Below, piece by piece: positions 32,307 through 33,970 of a stretch of DNA of 33,970 nt. Origin of the DNA: an uncultured Nitratifractor sp. (GTDB taxonomy: Bacteria > Campylobacterota > Campylobacteria > Campylobacterales > Sulfurovaceae); assembly GCA_947311565.1 (NCBI GenBank), contig CAMZLH010000013.1:1-33970 (forward strand), in the 5' to 3' direction. The position numbers and the translations under genes are program-made. Each line of letters opens with the position of its first letter. Positions within the stretch are counted from its first letter, which is position 1. The notes under the pieces are model-generated. The model was not told where the DNA came from. It saw only the letters and a list, made by a program, of their open reading frames with translations, and did no database searches.

Positions 32307-32765
32307 TTAAAGCTTCTCTACTTTAAATAGTGGCATATCATACTCTACAGGCTCACCATCTTGAACTAAAACCTCTACTATTTTACAATCAAACTCTGCC
32401 TCATACTCATTCATAATCTTCATAGCTTCTAAAATACATAGAGTCTGACCCTTCTTGATAGTATCACCAGCACTTGCAAAGGCAGGAGAGTCTGGAGATG
32501 GAGCAGTATAGAATGTTCCAACCATTGGAGAGGTTATAAAATCTCCTCCCTGCTCTTCTACTTTTACTGCACTCTCTGCTACCTGAGCTGTCACTGCTGG
32601 TGTTGCAACTGGCGTGGCAGGTTGTACAACAGTAGCTGTTGAAACTGCTACTTCTGAACCCTCTTTTGCCATAGATACTTCAAACTCACCATCTTTAACT
32701 TTAAGTTTACCTAGCTTACTTCTACCAAAAACTCGAATTAACTCTTTAATCTCTTCTAAGTTCAT
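32307..32765 (-). CDS. accB: Biotin carboxyl carrier protein of acetyl-CoA carboxylase
   Basis: This 152-aa protein carries the biotin arm between AccC and the carboxyltransferase. The N-terminal helix MNLEEIKELIRVF, an Ala/Pro/Val/Thr-rich flexible linker (about 40-75) and the biotinyl domain are in order. Biotin attaches to Lys116 in EAMKIMNE. The domain also has the SPMVGTFY thumb region of bacterial AccB. It leads the operon and is divergent from dcd. Confidence 0.97.
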   Translation of the reverse strand: MNLEEIKELIRVFGRSKLGKLKVKDGEFEVSMAKEGSEVAVSTATVVQPATPVATPAVTAQVAESAVKVEEQGGDFITSPMVGTFYTAPSPDSPAFASAGDTIKKGQTLCILEAMKIMNEYEAEFDCKIVEVLVQDGEPVEYDMPLFKVEKL

Positions 32766-32812
32766 AATTTATCCTCTTTTGCTACTCTATTAATAAAGTA
32801 AAATATTTTGGA

Positions 32813-32818
32813 TATAAT
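32813..32818 (+). promoter_or_regulatory. -10 box of dcd
   Basis: An exact TATAAT predicts a start near 32825 and a leader of about 24 bases that includes AAGGAA. The facing accB promoter must lie in the same 83-base gap, but no clear box is seen for it. Confidence 0.5.
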
Positions 32819-32848
32819 ACCATAAATTTTATAAGGAAATCTAAAACG

Positions 32849-33406
32849 ATGGGTTTAAAATCAGATAAATGGATAAGGGAGATGTCGCAAAAGGGTATGA
32901 TTACCCCATACTGCGAGGGTTTAGTTGGGCAAGGTGTAGTTAGTTATGGGCTTAGCAGTTATGGCTACGATATTCGTGTAAGTGATGAGTTTAAAATATT
33001 TACAAACATAAATGCAGAGGTAGTTGACCCAAAAGATTTTAATCAAAATAATGTTGTCGACTTTAAAGGTGATATCTGTATTGTACCACCAAACTCTTTT
33101 GCATTAGCTAGAACTATAGAGTACTTTAAAATGCCATCTAATGTATTAGCAATATGCCTTGGCAAAAGTACATATGCAAGGTGTGGCATTATTGTAAATG
33201 TTACACCTTTTGAACCAGGTTTCGAGGGACACATTACTATTGAGATTAGTAATACTACTCCACTACCAGCTAAAATATATGCAAACGAAGGTATTGCACA
33301 AGTTCTCTTTTTAGAAGGAGATGAACAGTGTGAAACAACCTATGCAGATAGAAAAGGAAAGTATCAATCCCAAGAGGGAATTACACTACCTAGAATTTTG
33401 AAATAG
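32849..33406 (+). CDS. dcd: dCTP deaminase
   Basis: This 185-aa trimeric enzyme turns dCTP into dUTP for thymidylate synthesis. [31 protein letters not shown] and GIAQVLFLE are the family's nucleotide-binding and catalytic motifs, with the active-site Glu in the FEPGFEGH stretch. The dUTPase side activity of archaeal bifunctional forms cannot be excluded. AAGGA lies about 11 bases upstream, a slightly long spacing. Confidence 0.96.
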   Translation: MGLKSDKWIREMSQKGMITPYCEGLVGQGVVSYGLSSYGYDIRVSDEFKIFTNINAEVVDPKDFNQNNVVDFKGDICIVPPNSFALARTIEYFKMPSNVLAICLGKSTYARCGIIVNVTPFEPGFEGHITIEISNTTPLPAKIYANEGIAQVLFLEGDEQCETTYADRKGKYQSQEGITLPRILK

Positions 33407-33430
33407 TTTTACTATTAATACATATTTTTG

Positions 33431-33439
33431 TGCTATAAT
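33431..33439 (+). promoter_or_regulatory. Extended -10 promoter of the BON-LysM gene
   Basis: The sequence TGCTATAAT (33431-33439) is a perfect extended -10, the same sequence as the predicted sRNA promoter. The start near 33446 gives a leader of about 23 bases with AAGGAG. Confidence 0.6.
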
Positions 33440-33468
33440 TACATATATTAAAATTTCAAGGAGAAAAA

Positions 33469-33930
33469 ATGGGTATATTTAGTTTTTTTAAAGATGCAGG
33501 TTCTAAGCTTTTAGGTAATGGTAACGATGATGAGGCTATCAAGAATGAGATCGAAAGTAGCTTCGATAACGAGCCAGTTCAAGGGTTAGTTGTAAATGTA
33601 GAAGATGGTCTAGTAACACTAGCTGGTTTAGCATCTGATAATGCAACTAGAGAGAAAGTTATCTTAATTGCAGGAAATGTAGAGGGTGTAGAGAGTGTAG
33701 ACGCTGACCAACTAGTAACTGCTGAAATTGTAGAAGCTAGTAATGAAAGAGATATAGCAGAACCAAGATTCTACACAATTGAAAAAGGTGATACACTATG
33801 GGCAATCTCTGAGAACTTCTATAGCGATGGTAGTAAATATCCAGTAATTGTAGAAGCAAACTTAGAAGTTATTAAAGATGCAGATAAAATATATCCAGGA
33901 CAATCTATTAGAATTCCCGAAATAGCATAA
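33469..33930 (+). CDS. kbp: BON-LysM protein (potassium-binding Kbp/YgaU family)
   Basis: This 153-aa protein has a BON domain (about 22-85, GLVVNVEDGLVTLAGLA and VEGVESVDA) and a C-terminal LysM domain (about 101-152, YTIEKGDTLWAISENFY and IYPGQSIRIPE). This order and length match E. coli Kbp, a cytoplasmic K+ sensor induced by osmotic stress. No signal peptide is seen, supporting a cytoplasmic place despite the LysM. AAGGAG precedes the ATG. K+ binding here is inferred from the family only. Confidence 0.88.
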   Translation: MGIFSFFKDAGSKLLGNGNDDEAIKNEIESSFDNEPVQGLVVNVEDGLVTLAGLASDNATREKVILIAGNVEGVESVDADQLVTAEIVEASNERDIAEPRFYTIEKGDTLWAISENFYSDGSKYPVIVEANLEVIKDADKIYPGQSIRIPEIA

Positions 33931-33938
33931 CCAATTTA

Positions 33939-33970
33939 AAAAGCTTTAAGCATTTAGCTTTTAGCTTTTA
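33939..33970 (+). terminator. AGC/TTT-rich terminator-like repeat after the BON-LysM gene
   Basis: AAAAGCT and AGCTTTT can form a 7-bp stem around TTAAGCATTT, followed by further AGCTTTT units that run off the window. The 12-mer GCTTTAAGCATT (33943-33954) is identical to 246-257. This looks like a small dispersed repeat placed at gene ends. Confidence 0.4.

Overview
The window is a piece of a low-GC (roughly one third G+C by eye) chromosome of a Campylobacterota (epsilonproteobacterial) species. The best markers are the ccoN-ccoO-ccoQ-ccoP order followed by a DUF4006 gene, a GltX1-type glutamyl-tRNA synthetase, acnB, a dcd / accB-accC divergon, DUF507 next to carA, and promoters with clear TATAAT -10 boxes but hardly any -35 boxes. 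The gene set suggests a microaerobic, respiring organism with a TCA cycle. The genus cannot be fixed from this sequence. Genes are tightly packed, there is one tRNA, and no phage, insertion sequence, plasmid or CRISPR signal.

Layout. 1-2988: possible start of a truncated gene, a good terminator, then aconitase B (minus strand). 2989-5809: ftsK (minus) and HU (plus), separated by a gene-free stretch that holds a 17-bp inverted repeat. 5866-10417 (plus): tRNA-Leu(CAA), the run ubiX-coaD-tmk-hisS, then an aspartate-type aminotransferase with ppnP behind its own promoter. 10444-19684 (minus): a long respiratory run ccoN-ccoO-ccoQ-ccoP-DUF4006-29-codon gene-TPM-like protein, then fixH-like, addB-like nuclease, an alpha/beta hydrolase and a thioredoxin-fold lipoprotein. 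19823-25834 (minus): one compact operon with a class V aminotransferase, hisZ, purA, DUF507, carA and ddl, with a promoter at one end and a terminator at the other. 25845-27663: a long intergenic region with a predicted small RNA, then two tandem paralogous outer-membrane beta-barrel genes. 27682-32765 (minus): accB-accC-gltX-glmS. 32813-33930 (plus): dcd and a BON-LysM (Kbp-like) gene.

The most striking object is the cbb3 oxidase subunit CcoP. After a normal diheme CcoP it continues, in the same reading frame, into an about 80-residue Ala/Lys/Glu helix-like linker with an 18-residue tandem duplication. It then ends in a complete OmpA-type peptidoglycan-binding domain that keeps the Asp/Arg pair used to bind peptidoglycan. 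This predicts a terminal oxidase physically tethered to the cell wall. The second object is an about 97-nt minus-strand RNA (about 26203 to 26107), with an extended -10 promoter, a 5' hairpin, a C-rich open middle and a textbook intrinsic terminator, fired divergently from the first outer-membrane protein gene. Smaller points include an overlooked 29-aa membrane peptide in the cco operon, a motif shared by the acnB and ccoN promoter regions, and several hairpins.
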